From: Pseudomonadota bacterium
GTDB taxonomy: Bacteria > Myxococcota_A > Polyangia > Haliangiales > Haliangiaceae
Reading direction: 5' to 3'
Length of the DNA stretch: 24,667 nucleotides
Assembly (NCBI GenBank): GCA_023386455.1
Contig: JAEWJO010000383.1
Coordinates: forward strand, 1-24,667
The notes beneath the pieces were generated by a model that did no database searches, was not told the origin of the DNA, and saw nothing but the letters and a program-made list of their open reading frames with translations. Of the stretch, positions 7,462 through 15,366 are shown piece after piece (position 1 is the first letter of the stretch; each line of letters begins with the position of its first letter). A program made the translations under genes and the position numbers.

Positions 7462-8639
7462 GGCGTGCCCGACAGGGTGACCTCGACGAGGTCGCCGACG
7501 ATCTTGACGCTGGCGCTGGTGTCGCTCGCCGGCGCCTTCTTCGCGATCCGCGCGACCTGCTCGACGGACTCGCTCGTCGTGACGCCGATGACCCAGCCGC
7601 CCGGCGAGAGCCGGCGCAGCGACGCTGCACGCACGCCCTTGGCACCGGCGAGGTACTTCTGCTCGCTGAGGACCATCGAGTACGGCGTCCGCGCCGGGAG
7701 GCGCACGAGCACGATGCCCGGCTCGGCGATCGGCGTGTCGTCGCCCTTGAACGCGCCCGCCTGGGCAAGCTTCGTTGCCGGCGGCGGCAGGACGTCCGAG
7801 AGCGCGCCCGCGGCCGCGCGATCGATCGCGTACGCGATGTCGTCGCCCTTCGTCGCGCCGATCGCACTGCCGTGCCCGAGCGCCTTTCGTTCCTTGCGAT
7901 CGACGACGCGGACGTTCGCGGTGATGAGCGAGGCGGTCGTCGGCAGGCCTCGCACGGGAACCGGCGCGGACAGCGTGACGCCGGCGATCGCCATGACGTC
8001 GGCCTTGGCCTCGTTCGCGAGGAGGTCGGCCTCGTCGTCGGAGAGTGGCAGCTCGCCCTCGGCGCGCGGCACGGCACCGGATGCCGGCGCGCGGCGAACC
8101 GCGAAGCCGGCGTTGCGCAGCATCGTCGTCAGCGCGCCGACGCCGGGCGCGTTGTTGTCGGCCTGCGGGCCATAGTCGGCGCGGATGCCGCTCGGCGCGG
8201 CGATGCGGAGCAGGATCGTCACCGTCTTGGCCGCGGGCTCGCCGGACGTCGTCACGGCGTCCTTCATCGTGATGCCGAGCTCGCCGAGGCGCGTGCGGAT
8301 CTTGTCGCGATCGATGCGGACGCTGACGGTCAGCTCGCGCCGGCCATCGACGGTCTCGTCCTTGGTGACGGAGAACTTGGAGACCCACAGGCGGGCGTGG
8401 CCGATGATCTCGGCGTCGAGCTCGCCCTTGCGCGACGTGCGGATGTCGCCGGCGACGAGGTCCGACAGCGCGGTGGTGGCGGCGCGAGCGAACGCCTCGT
8501 CGAGCGCCATCAGGCGCGCGTCGGCGGCACTCGTCGGTGCGTCGCCCTCGGCCTGATACGCGATGACGTCTTCGGCGTACGCGCGCGGCGCGGTGACGGC
8601 GGTTGCGAACAGCACGGCGACGAGGACACGGCGGATCAC
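7458..8639 (-). CDS. Exported FlgT/LPP20-like protein, function unknown
   Basis: A GTG at 8639 gives 393 residues starting with the signal peptide MIRRVLVAVLFATAVTAPRA, cleaved near AYA|ED (residue 22). The first mature stretch, VIAYQAEGDAPTSAADARLMALDEAFARAATTALSDLV, resembles the N-terminal domain of FlgT and LPP20-type proteins: a strand, then a helix with ARxxALxxA spacing. A middle region (about 130-270) has alternating beta strands and helices. The C-terminal part resembles a sporulation-related-repeat or OB-like envelope domain but is not diagnostic. No flagellar gene is near, so a flagellar role should not be inferred. It starts 50 bases after the LPP20-like gene and is coupled by ATGA to the PEGA-like gene. 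The open frame extends upstream of 8639, but the signal peptide fixes the GTG as the best start. Confidence 0.72.
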   Translation of the reverse strand: MIRRVLVAVLFATAVTAPRAYAEDVIAYQAEGDAPTSAADARLMALDEAFARAATTALSDLVAGDIRTSRKGELDAEIIGHARLWVSKFSVTKDETVDGRRELTVSVRIDRDKIRTRLGELGITMKDAVTTSGEPAAKTVTILLRIAAPSGIRADYGPQADNNAPGVGALTTMLRNAGFAVRRAPASGAVPRAEGELPLSDDEADLLANEAKADVMAIAGVTLSAPVPVRGLPTTASLITANVRVVDRKERKALGHGSAIGATKGDDIAYAIDRAAAGALSDVLPPPATKLAQAGAFKGDDTPIAEPGIVLVRLPARTPYSMVLSEQKYLAGAKGVRAASLRRLSPGGWVIGVTTSESVEQVARIAKKAPASDTSASVKIVGDLVEVTLSGTP

Positions 8640-8689
8640 GCCCGGTAGCCTAGCAAAGATGGAGGACGGCTTCGAATCGGCGGCGACGT

Positions 8690-9334
8690 TCACGGAGCCG
8701 CGACGATCACGAATAACGTCGCGGACGTGACGTCGATTCCCTCGACGGCGATCGCCCCACCCTTCGCGGACTTCGCGGCGACCCTCGGGGCGTCCTTGGC
8801 CCAGGCAGGGACCTCGGAGACGAACAGGGTCGGTGCCTCGACCGTGCCGACCTTCCAGCCGATCGCCGGCTTGGCGGCGGCGCCGGTGACGACGACCGCG
8901 ACCGGGCCCTTGTCGCCATCGGGCGGGAGCGCGCGCGGGCCGACGATCGCCTGGCGTACCGCCTCGAGCGGCACCGCCATCGTCACCTGCCACGCACCGT
9001 CGGTCTCGGGCTCGGCCGCGACCGAGATCGCGGCGTCGACCGCACGAGCGAGCCGCTCGGCGACGTCCTTGTCCTTCTTCTTGTCGGCGACCTTGCCGCC
9101 GCCGGCGATCGGGAGCTCGGAGATCTTCGACGCGATGAGCTTCTTCGCCGCGTCCTCGGCCCCGCGGCGCGAGGTGCCGCGCGCGACCGCCGGGTTCGGC
9201 GCGTGGCGATCCGCGATGCCGACACCCTTCGCGGTGACGAGGCCCTTCGCCCAGTCGACCTTCGCCGGCTCGGCAGAGGCCGGTCCGGCGAGGCTCGCGA
9301 CGACCGCGAACGCGACGACGAGCGCACGCATCAT
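8690..9334 (-). CDS. Exported LPP20-like protein, function unknown
   Basis: The 214-residue product starts with the signal peptide MMRALVVAFAVVASLAGPASA, cut before EPAKVDW. The segment VTAKGVGIADRHAPNPAVAR followed by RRGAEDAAKKLIASKI is the LPP20 pattern: an 'A-x-G-x-G' strand, then a helix carrying repeated alanines. The C-terminal half has the beta-rich run GPVAVVVTGAAAKPAIGWKV and then APTLFVSEVPAWAKDA. Proteins of this type are periplasmic or outer-membrane associated, with few defined roles. Its ATG overlaps the stop of the RND permease gene as ATGA, so it is likely to be made together with the pump; an ATG at 9331 is an alternative start. The LPP20 relation is inferred from pattern. 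Confidence 0.72.
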   Translation of the reverse strand: MMRALVVAFAVVASLAGPASAEPAKVDWAKGLVTAKGVGIADRHAPNPAVARGTSRRGAEDAAKKLIASKISELPIAGGGKVADKKKDKDVAERLARAVDAAISVAAEPETDGAWQVTMAVPLEAVRQAIVGPRALPPDGDKGPVAVVVTGAAAKPAIGWKVGTVEAPTLFVSEVPAWAKDAPRVAAKSAKGGAIAVEGIDVTSATLFVIVAAP

Positions 9335-12300
9335 TCGCGTGGACCCTCGCTCGGCGGCAGGTTCGCGTCGGCCTCGAGGTGGAGCGCCGTCTTCCTGGGC
9401 TTGCGCAGGAAGCGCCCGATCAGCGAATCGCGCCAGTGCGTGATGATGTCGTAGAACGTCGGGATCACGAGCAGCGTCAGCACCGTCGACGTGATCACGC
9501 CGCCGATGACGGCGCGGCCGAGCGGCGCGCGGAAGTCACCGCCCTCACCCGAGCCGATCGCGACCGGGATCATGCCGGCGATGATCGCGACGCTGGTCAT
9601 CACGATCGGACGCAGGCGGACACCGCCGGCCTCGATGATCGCTTCCTCGCGCGACATCCCGCTCGCCTCCGCGTGCTTCGCGAAGTCGATCAGGAGGATC
9701 GCGTTCTTGGCGACGATACCCATCAGCATGATGACGCCGATCATCGACATGAGGTTCAGCGTCGAGCCTGTGACCAGCATCGCGAGCATGACGCCGATCA
9801 GCGACATCGGCAGCGACGCCATGATCGGAATCGGCTCGAGGAACGACCCGAACTGGATGACGAGGATGAAGTACATCAGCATCACGGCGGTGCCGAGCGC
9901 GATCAGGATGCGGCCGAAGACCTCCTTCTGGTCCTCGGTCTCGCCGCCCTGCTTGCGCGAGTAGCCCGGCGGCAGCTTGATGTTGCCGATCCGCTTCTCG
10001 ATGCCGGCGACGACGGCCGACAGCGGCATGCCCTCGGCGTTCGCACCGACGGTGACGACGCGCGATCCGTCGAGGTGCTCGATCTGCGCGGGCGCGAGCC
10101 CTCGCCGCACCTTCGCGAGCTGACCGAGCTGGATCGTCCGCGCGGGCTCCGGGCCGGTCTGCGGCAGCATGATCGGCAGCGCCTCGATCGCCTCCGGCCG
10201 CGTCCGCCAGTCGGCGCCGAGCCGGACGACGACGTCGCGGGTCTCGCCGTCCGGGTCGATCCACTTGCCCGACTCGAGCCCGGCGAAGGCGGGACGCAGC
10301 GCCTGCGCGAGCGTTGCCGCGCTGACGCCGAGCTGGCCCGCGAGGTCGCGATCGAGCGAGACCTCGACCTCGGGCCGCTGGCCCTTGCTCGACAGGCCGA
10401 CGTCGACCGCACCCGGCACCTGGCGAACCTCCGCCGCGATCCTCTCGGCGAGACCGTTCAGGATGTCGGTGTCGGGACCGATCAGCTGGATCTGGATCTG
10501 GCGGAAGTTGCCAAAGCCGGTCGAGATGTACGCGGTCACGCCGCTCATCTGCCGGATCTCGTTGCGCAACGCCTGGGCGACGACATCCTGGTGGACCGAG
10601 CGCTGCTTCTTCGGCGTCAGCCGCACGTAGATCTGCGCCGTGTCGCTGCCGGTCGCGCCGCCGACGGTCGAGTACGTGTACATGACCTCCTCGTGCTTGC
10701 GCGCGAGCTCGACGGCTGCGATCACCTTGCGCTTCGTGTACTCGAGGCTCGCGCCCGGCGCGCACTCGAGCGTGATCTGGAACTCCGAGCGATCCTCGAC
10801 CGGGAAGAACCCGCTACCGACCGCGCCGGTCGCCGGGATCGCGAGCGCGCCGATGAACGCGGCGAGCGCGAGTACGACCATCAGGAAGCGGTGACGGAGT
10901 GCCCAGCCGATGACGCGCTTGTAGAACCGCGTCAGCCGGGTGAACGCGCGATCGAAGATGTCGAGCTTGCGCGAGATCCACGACCGGCCGGCGTGATGGC
11001 CGACGTCCGGGTCCTCCCACACGGCCGACAGCATCGGATCGAGCGAGAACGACACGAACAGCGACACCATGACCGAGCACGCGATCGTCAGCGCGAACGG
11101 CGCGAACCACTGCTGGGCGATGCCGCCCATGAACGCGATCGGCACGAACACGACGACGATCGAGAACGTCGTCGCGGCGACCGCGAGACCGATCTCGGAG
11201 GTGCCCTCGGCAGCGGCGCGGAGGTGGTCCTTGCCCATCTCCATGTGCCGCACGATGTTCTCGCGGACGACGATCGCGTCGTCGACGAGGATACCGATCG
11301 CGAGCGACAGCCCGAGCAGCGACATCACGTTGAGCGTGAACCCGAACGCGAGCACCGCGATGAACGACGACACGACCGACACCGGCAGCGCGAGACCGGT
11401 GATGACCGTCGATCGCCAGGACTTGAGGAAGATGAAGACGACGAGGATCGTCAGGAGCGCGCCCTCGAACAGCGAGGTCTGCACGTCCGACACCGAGTCC
11501 TCGACGCGCGCACCCGAGTCGCGCACGACCTCCATGCGCGTGCCCTTCGGCAGCTCGTTCTGCAGCTCGTCGATGCGCTTCAGCACCCGCTTGGACACAT
11601 CGGTCGTCGAGTAGCCGAGCGCCTTCTTGATATCGATGCCGACGGCCTGCGTCGTGTTGTAGAGCGCCGCGGTCTTCGCCTCCTCGCTGCCGTCCTTGAC
11701 GTCGGCGACATCGCCGAGCCGGACGACGCGATTGCCATTGCGGCCGACGACGAGCTGCTCGAACTCGGTCGGGCCCGACAGGCGGCCGCGCAGCCGGATC
11801 GTGCGCTCGTCGAGCGTTCCCGACAGCTTGCCGACGGGCACCGCGAGGTTCTCGGTCTGCAGTGTCTGGACGATCTGGCCGATCGAGATGCCGGACGCGC
11901 GGAGTGCGTCGGGGCGTAGCTCGACGGTGAGCTCGCGCTCGAGGCCGCCGATCACGTCGACGCTCGCGACGCCCGGCAGCGCCGTCAGCTCGCGCCGGAT
12001 GCGATCCTCGGCGAGCTGCGTCAGCGGCACGGGCTTCAGCGTCTCGGACGTCAGCGTCATCGAGATGATCGGGAAGTCGGTGCTCGCGAATCGCGTCAGC
12101 ACCGGCTCCTCCATCTCGAGCGGCAGGTCGGCGCGCGACTCGGAGATCTTGTCGCGGATGTCCTGCGTCGCCTGCTGGATGTCCTTCTCGAACACGAACT
12201 GGACGGTCAGCACGGCGTAGCCGTCGACCGCGGTCGAGTTGATCTGGTCGACGCCCGAGATCGATCGGAACGACTCCTCGAGCGGATCGATGAGCTCGCG

Positions 12301-12480
12301 CTCGACGACGGCCGGCGAGGCGCCCGGGTAGACGATCGACACGTTGACGACCGGCGCGGTGACCTCGGGGAACTCGTCGGTCTTGAGCTTGAGCAGCGCG
12401 ATGCCGCCAAACACGACCAGCGCGATCATCACGACGGTCGTGATGATCGGCTTCTTGATCGCGTAGTTACTGATCCACAT
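9331..12480 (-). CDS. RND efflux permease, HAE1 type
   Basis: The 1049-residue product is full length for an AcrB/MexB-like inner-membrane proton-driven pump that exports hydrophobic compounds in a tripartite complex. It begins with TM1 (NYAIKKPIITTVVMIALVVFG) and the porter-domain start VNVSIVYPGASPAVVE. TM4 holds the paired acids of the proton relay (GILVDDAIVV, Asp400/Asp401). The second half repeats the fold and has the TM10 lysine in VAKNAILLIDFA (near residue 925). The RxRPIxMT motif follows as RLRPIVMTSVA. It therefore fits the drug-type HAE1 branch rather than the heavy-metal CusA branch, though the substrate is not readable. Its ATG directly abuts the adaptor stop and its stop overlaps the next gene as ATGA. 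Confidence 0.96.
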   Translation of the reverse strand: MWISNYAIKKPIITTVVMIALVVFGGIALLKLKTDEFPEVTAPVVNVSIVYPGASPAVVERELIDPLEESFRSISGVDQINSTAVDGYAVLTVQFVFEKDIQQATQDIRDKISESRADLPLEMEEPVLTRFASTDFPIISMTLTSETLKPVPLTQLAEDRIRRELTALPGVASVDVIGGLERELTVELRPDALRASGISIGQIVQTLQTENLAVPVGKLSGTLDERTIRLRGRLSGPTEFEQLVVGRNGNRVVRLGDVADVKDGSEEAKTAALYNTTQAVGIDIKKALGYSTTDVSKRVLKRIDELQNELPKGTRMEVVRDSGARVEDSVSDVQTSLFEGALLTILVVFIFLKSWRSTVITGLALPVSVVSSFIAVLAFGFTLNVMSLLGLSLAIGILVDDAIVVRENIVRHMEMGKDHLRAAAEGTSEIGLAVAATTFSIVVVFVPIAFMGGIAQQWFAPFALTIACSVMVSLFVSFSLDPMLSAVWEDPDVGHHAGRSWISRKLDIFDRAFTRLTRFYKRVIGWALRHRFLMVVLALAAFIGALAIPATGAVGSGFFPVEDRSEFQITLECAPGASLEYTKRKVIAAVELARKHEEVMYTYSTVGGATGSDTAQIYVRLTPKKQRSVHQDVVAQALRNEIRQMSGVTAYISTGFGNFRQIQIQLIGPDTDILNGLAERIAAEVRQVPGAVDVGLSSKGQRPEVEVSLDRDLAGQLGVSAATLAQALRPAFAGLESGKWIDPDGETRDVVVRLGADWRTRPEAIEALPIMLPQTGPEPARTIQLGQLAKVRRGLAPAQIEHLDGSRVVTVGANAEGMPLSAVVAGIEKRIGNIKLPPGYSRKQGGETEDQKEVFGRILIALGTAVMLMYFILVIQFGSFLEPIPIMASLPMSLIGVMLAMLVTGSTLNLMSMIGVIMLMGIVAKNAILLIDFAKHAEASGMSREEAIIEAGGVRLRPIVMTSVAIIAGMIPVAIGSGEGGDFRAPLGRAVIGGVITSTVLTLLVIPTFYDIITHWRDSLIGRFLRKPRKTALHLEADANLPPSEGPRE

Positions 12481-13680
12481 CTATTTCTTCTCCGCGGGGG
12501 AAGCGACCGGCGGCGGCGCGGTCTTCGTCGCGGCCGAGCCGGCGGAACCTGCCGAGCCGGCGGGAGCCGCAGGGGCCGGCTTGTCGCTGCCGATCTGGAC
12601 CTTCGAACCGGGCACGACGTTCTTCGTCGCGCGCGCGAGCAGCAGCACGTCACCGGGCTCGAGGCCGCTCAGCACCTCGACGACCTCGGCACGCTCGTCG
12701 CGAACGCCGAGCGCGACGACCGAGCGCTCGACCGTGCCACCCTTGACGCGCAGCACGCTCGGCTGATCGCCGGTCATGTCGATCGCCGCGAGCGGCGCGA
12801 CGAGAGCCTCTCGCTTCTCGACGGCAACCCGGCCCTCCGCGTAGAGGCCGGCGATCAACTTGCCGCCGGGGTTCGGGATATCGACGAGGATCTGGATCTG
12901 ACGCGTCACCGGGTCGGCCGCCGGAGCGATGCGCGTGATCGTGCCGGTGAACTTCTGGCCGGGATAGCCGCGGACCGAGAAGTCGACCGTCTTGCCGTGC
13001 TCGATCGACGACAGATCGTCAGACGCGACCGAGGCGTCGAGCCGCATCGACGACGGCTCGATGATCTCGTAGAGCTCGCTGCCGGGCGACACGACGTCGC
13101 CGGCCGAGACCGAGCGACGCGCGACGACACCGGCGAACGGAGCGCGCGCGGTCGCGTCACCGAGCTGGCTCTTCGACGACGCGAGCTGCGCCTTGGCCTG
13201 GTTCAGCTGCGCCTGCGCCGCCGTGACCTGGCTCTGCGCGCGATCGAGCTCGCGCTGGGCGAGCGCCCCGCCCTTCACGAGCGCCTCGGTGCGCTGAACC
13301 TCGCGCTTCGCGAGGTCGAGCTGCGCCTGCGCATTCGCGACGCCCGACTGCGCGGAGCTCGACATGTCGCCGAGTGCCTTCGCCTCGATGCGCGCGAGCA
13401 GGTCGCCCTTCTTCACGGGCTGACCGAGCTCGGGACCGATCTGCAGCACGGTGCCGCCGGTCTCGGCGCGGACGACCGAGCGCAGGCTCGCCTCGAGCGC
13501 ACCGGAGATCCGCGGTCCGGTCTGCAGCTCGCCGCGCTGGACGGTGACGATGTCCTCGGGCGCGAGCTTGATCGCCGGTTCCTCGCCCTGGGTCTTGGTC
13601 TCCGTGGGCGAGGGCTTCTTGCAGGCAGCCAGCGAGCCGGCCGCGAGGATCGAGATGAAGACGAAGGATAGACGACGCAT
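12481..13680 (-). CDS. RND efflux periplasmic adaptor (membrane-fusion lipoprotein)
   Basis: The 399-residue product starts with a lipoprotein signal ending SLAAC (Cys20). It has the HlyD/AcrA fold order: a lipoyl half (ETGGTVLQIGPELGQPVKKGD), a long coiled-coil hairpin (about 107-170, with NAQAQLDLAKREVQRTEALV and AAQAQLNQAKAQLASSKSQL), and the second lipoyl half (ARAPFAGVVARRSVSAGDVV). A beta-barrel and a membrane-proximal domain follow. The last ~40 residues are an Ala/Pro/Ser/Gly tail with SAGSAG repeats, which is longer than usual for AcrA-like proteins. It would link the inner-membrane permease to the TolC-type channel. The ribosome binding site AGGAG includes part of the upstream TAG stop, which favours coupled translation with the channel gene. 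Confidence 0.95.
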   Translation of the reverse strand: MRRLSFVFISILAAGSLAACKKPSPTETKTQGEEPAIKLAPEDIVTVQRGELQTGPRISGALEASLRSVVRAETGGTVLQIGPELGQPVKKGDLLARIEAKALGDMSSSAQSGVANAQAQLDLAKREVQRTEALVKGGALAQRELDRAQSQVTAAQAQLNQAKAQLASSKSQLGDATARAPFAGVVARRSVSAGDVVSPGSELYEIIEPSSMRLDASVASDDLSSIEHGKTVDFSVRGYPGQKFTGTITRIAPAADPVTRQIQILVDIPNPGGKLIAGLYAEGRVAVEKREALVAPLAAIDMTGDQPSVLRVKGGTVERSVVALGVRDERAEVVEVLSGLEPGDVLLLARATKNVVPGSKVQIGSDKPAPAAPAGSAGSAGSAATKTAPPPVASPAEKK

Positions 13681-13687
13681 AAGACTC

Positions 13688-15184
13688 CTAGAACCCCACT
13701 GCCTGGACGGTGCTCGTTCCGCCGATCGGTGCCGATGCCGCGGTCGCGGCCGAGGTCGCCGCCGCCGGTGCGATGCCGCCGAGGCGCAGCCCGACGAGCA
13801 GCTCCTGGCGCATCCGCGCGAGGCGCAGCGAGTGCTGCGAGCGCGCGAGGTTGACCTGTGATTGTTCGAGCTGGACGCGGGCGTCGACGAGCTCGAGGTG
13901 CGTCGAGGCGCCCTGCGAGAACCGCAGCTCCGCGATCTCGTACGCGCGCTTGGCCTGGCCGACCGTGCGCGTCGTCGTCTCGAGCGTCACGACGCTCGCC
14001 TGGACGTTCGCGTCGGCCTGCGCCGCCTCGACCTGCGCGATCTCGGTGACGTTCTGCAGCTGGTACCGCGCCGCCTTCAACGCGGCCTTGTTCGCCGCGA
14101 CGTTCGCGCTGCGCCGGAACCCATCGAAGATCGGGATCGAGAGGTTCACGCCGAGCGTCCAGTTCGTGCGCCAGTCGGAGTTGAACGGCTGGTCCTCGTA
14201 GGACACGAGACCGAGGTCGGTGCCCGCGGCGATCGTCGGGTACCACTGAGACCGCGCGATCTTCACACCTGCCTCGTCCGCGACGACCTGCTCGCGCGCC
14301 TGCTCGATCGCGACGCGCGGCGTGTTCGCCGGGATGCCCGCGGCGCCGCGCGCGGTGCCGAGCATGTTGTCGACATCGTCGGCATCGAGCCGCGACGTCA
14401 GCGATAGCGGCTGGTCGAGCGGCGCGCCGATCAGCCGGCGCAGCTGCACGTACGCGACGTCGCGCTGGACGCGGAACTGGACGAGGATGGTGCTCTGGTT
14501 GTCGCGCGAGACCTGCGCACGCACGAGGTCGAACTCCGGTGCGGTGCCCTGGTTGAACTTGAGCTGCGTCTCCTTGAGCGTCTGCTCGGCCTGCTGGAGC
14601 GTCACCTCGGCGATCTCGAGCTGGCGGTCGGCGAGCACCGCGTCGTAGTACGCGGTCGAGACCTGGAGCACGAGCTCGGTCTTCGTCGTCGTGACGCCGA
14701 GCTCGGCCTGGCGCACTCCCGACTTCGCCTGCGCGACCTGCGAGCGCGTGCGGAAGCCGTCGAACAGTGGCTGCGACGCGGTCACGCCGACGCGCCAGTT
14801 GTTCCGGCGGCCGAACGGGAGATCGATCTCCTCGTCGGTCATCATGCCCGGCTGGCCGAAGCTGATGTCGTCGAACTCGGTCGCGAGCGTCCGCTGATAC
14901 GACGCCGTCCCGTTGATCGTCGGAAGGTAACCGGCGCGCGCCGTGGTCACGAACGAGCGCGACCGCTCCACATCATAACGAGCGACCTCGATCTCCTCGG
15001 AGGCCTTGGCCGCCGAGCTGAGCGCATCCTCGAGCGACAGCGGCGTGCCCGTTCCAGGCGCGCCCTGGGTCGGAATCACCGGCGCGCCGGTTGTTCTGGG
15101 TGGCACGGCCCGACCGGGCTGAGCCGCCGCCGGCGTGACCAGCGCGACGCTGGCCAGCCCGGCCACGATGAACGAACGAAGCAT
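13688..15184 (-). CDS. TolC family outer-membrane efflux channel
   Basis: An ATG at 15184 gives 498 residues with the signal peptide MLRSFIVAGLASVALVTPAAA. An upstream in-frame GTG (15214) would place extra residues before it and is less likely. The protein contains two outer-membrane efflux protein repeats (PF02321). The first starts near LSLEDALSSAAKASEEIEVA and the second near residue 270 with IPANTPRVAIEQAREQVVAD. Each carries long helices of the channel barrel and a beta-hairpin segment (NWRVGVTASQPLFDGFRTRS; WTLGVNLSIPIFDGFRRSAN). It forms the trimeric outer-membrane duct of the pump. It is the first gene of the efflux series, so the 182-base region upstream is where its promoter should lie. 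AAGGGG precedes the ATG. Confidence 0.95.
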   Translation of the reverse strand: MLRSFIVAGLASVALVTPAAAQPGRAVPPRTTGAPVIPTQGAPGTGTPLSLEDALSSAAKASEEIEVARYDVERSRSFVTTARAGYLPTINGTASYQRTLATEFDDISFGQPGMMTDEEIDLPFGRRNNWRVGVTASQPLFDGFRTRSQVAQAKSGVRQAELGVTTTKTELVLQVSTAYYDAVLADRQLEIAEVTLQQAEQTLKETQLKFNQGTAPEFDLVRAQVSRDNQSTILVQFRVQRDVAYVQLRRLIGAPLDQPLSLTSRLDADDVDNMLGTARGAAGIPANTPRVAIEQAREQVVADEAGVKIARSQWYPTIAAGTDLGLVSYEDQPFNSDWRTNWTLGVNLSIPIFDGFRRSANVAANKAALKAARYQLQNVTEIAQVEAAQADANVQASVVTLETTTRTVGQAKRAYEIAELRFSQGASTHLELVDARVQLEQSQVNLARSQHSLRLARMRQELLVGLRLGGIAPAAATSAATAASAPIGGTSTVQAVGF

Positions 15185-15327
15185 GGGGGCCCCTTGGAGC
15201 AAGCGAGAGGCCACACGGTTTCATCGAAAACCCGCCCCAGCAACCCGCTGGAGCGGCCAAACGGGGAGATCGGTCTAGCCGTTGTACGGACTTCCGACAG
15301 CCGACGCGAAGGCGTTCACGTGCCCGA
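15185..15327 (-). promoter_or_regulatory. Upstream region of the efflux operon
   Basis: This stretch between guaA and the TolC-type gene is the only sizeable gap upstream of the six-gene efflux series, so its promoter and any operator should be here. No regulator gene (TetR, MarR or two-component) adjoins it. I could not find a convincing -35/-10 pair; the call rests on position only. Confidence 0.35.
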
Positions 15328-15362
15328 CGCGACACCTGGGGTGTCGCGGGCGACGTCCCGCG
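15328..15362 (-). terminator. Two overlapping hairpins after guaA, possible terminator
   Basis: A perfect 9-base-pair hairpin (15328-15336 with 15340-15348, 3-base loop) overlaps a 6-base-pair hairpin (15345-15350 with 15357-15362, 6-base loop). They share bases 15345-15348, so only one can form fully at a time. They begin 4 bases after the guaA stop, where a terminator would be expected. There is no T-run on the minus strand after them, so a classical intrinsic terminator is not proven. Confidence 0.4.
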
Positions 15363-15366
15363 AGAA

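Noticed and set aside
7458..8639. Assigning flgT to the exported protein and inferring a flagellar locus
   Set aside because: Only the N-terminal pattern is similar, no flagellar gene is nearby, and the neighbours are efflux and envelope genes.
9379..11919. 846-codon plus-strand open frame opposite the RND permease
   Set aside because: The composition is dominated by Arg, Asp, His and Glu with no fold signal, and it is fully explained as the shadow of the 1049-residue permease.
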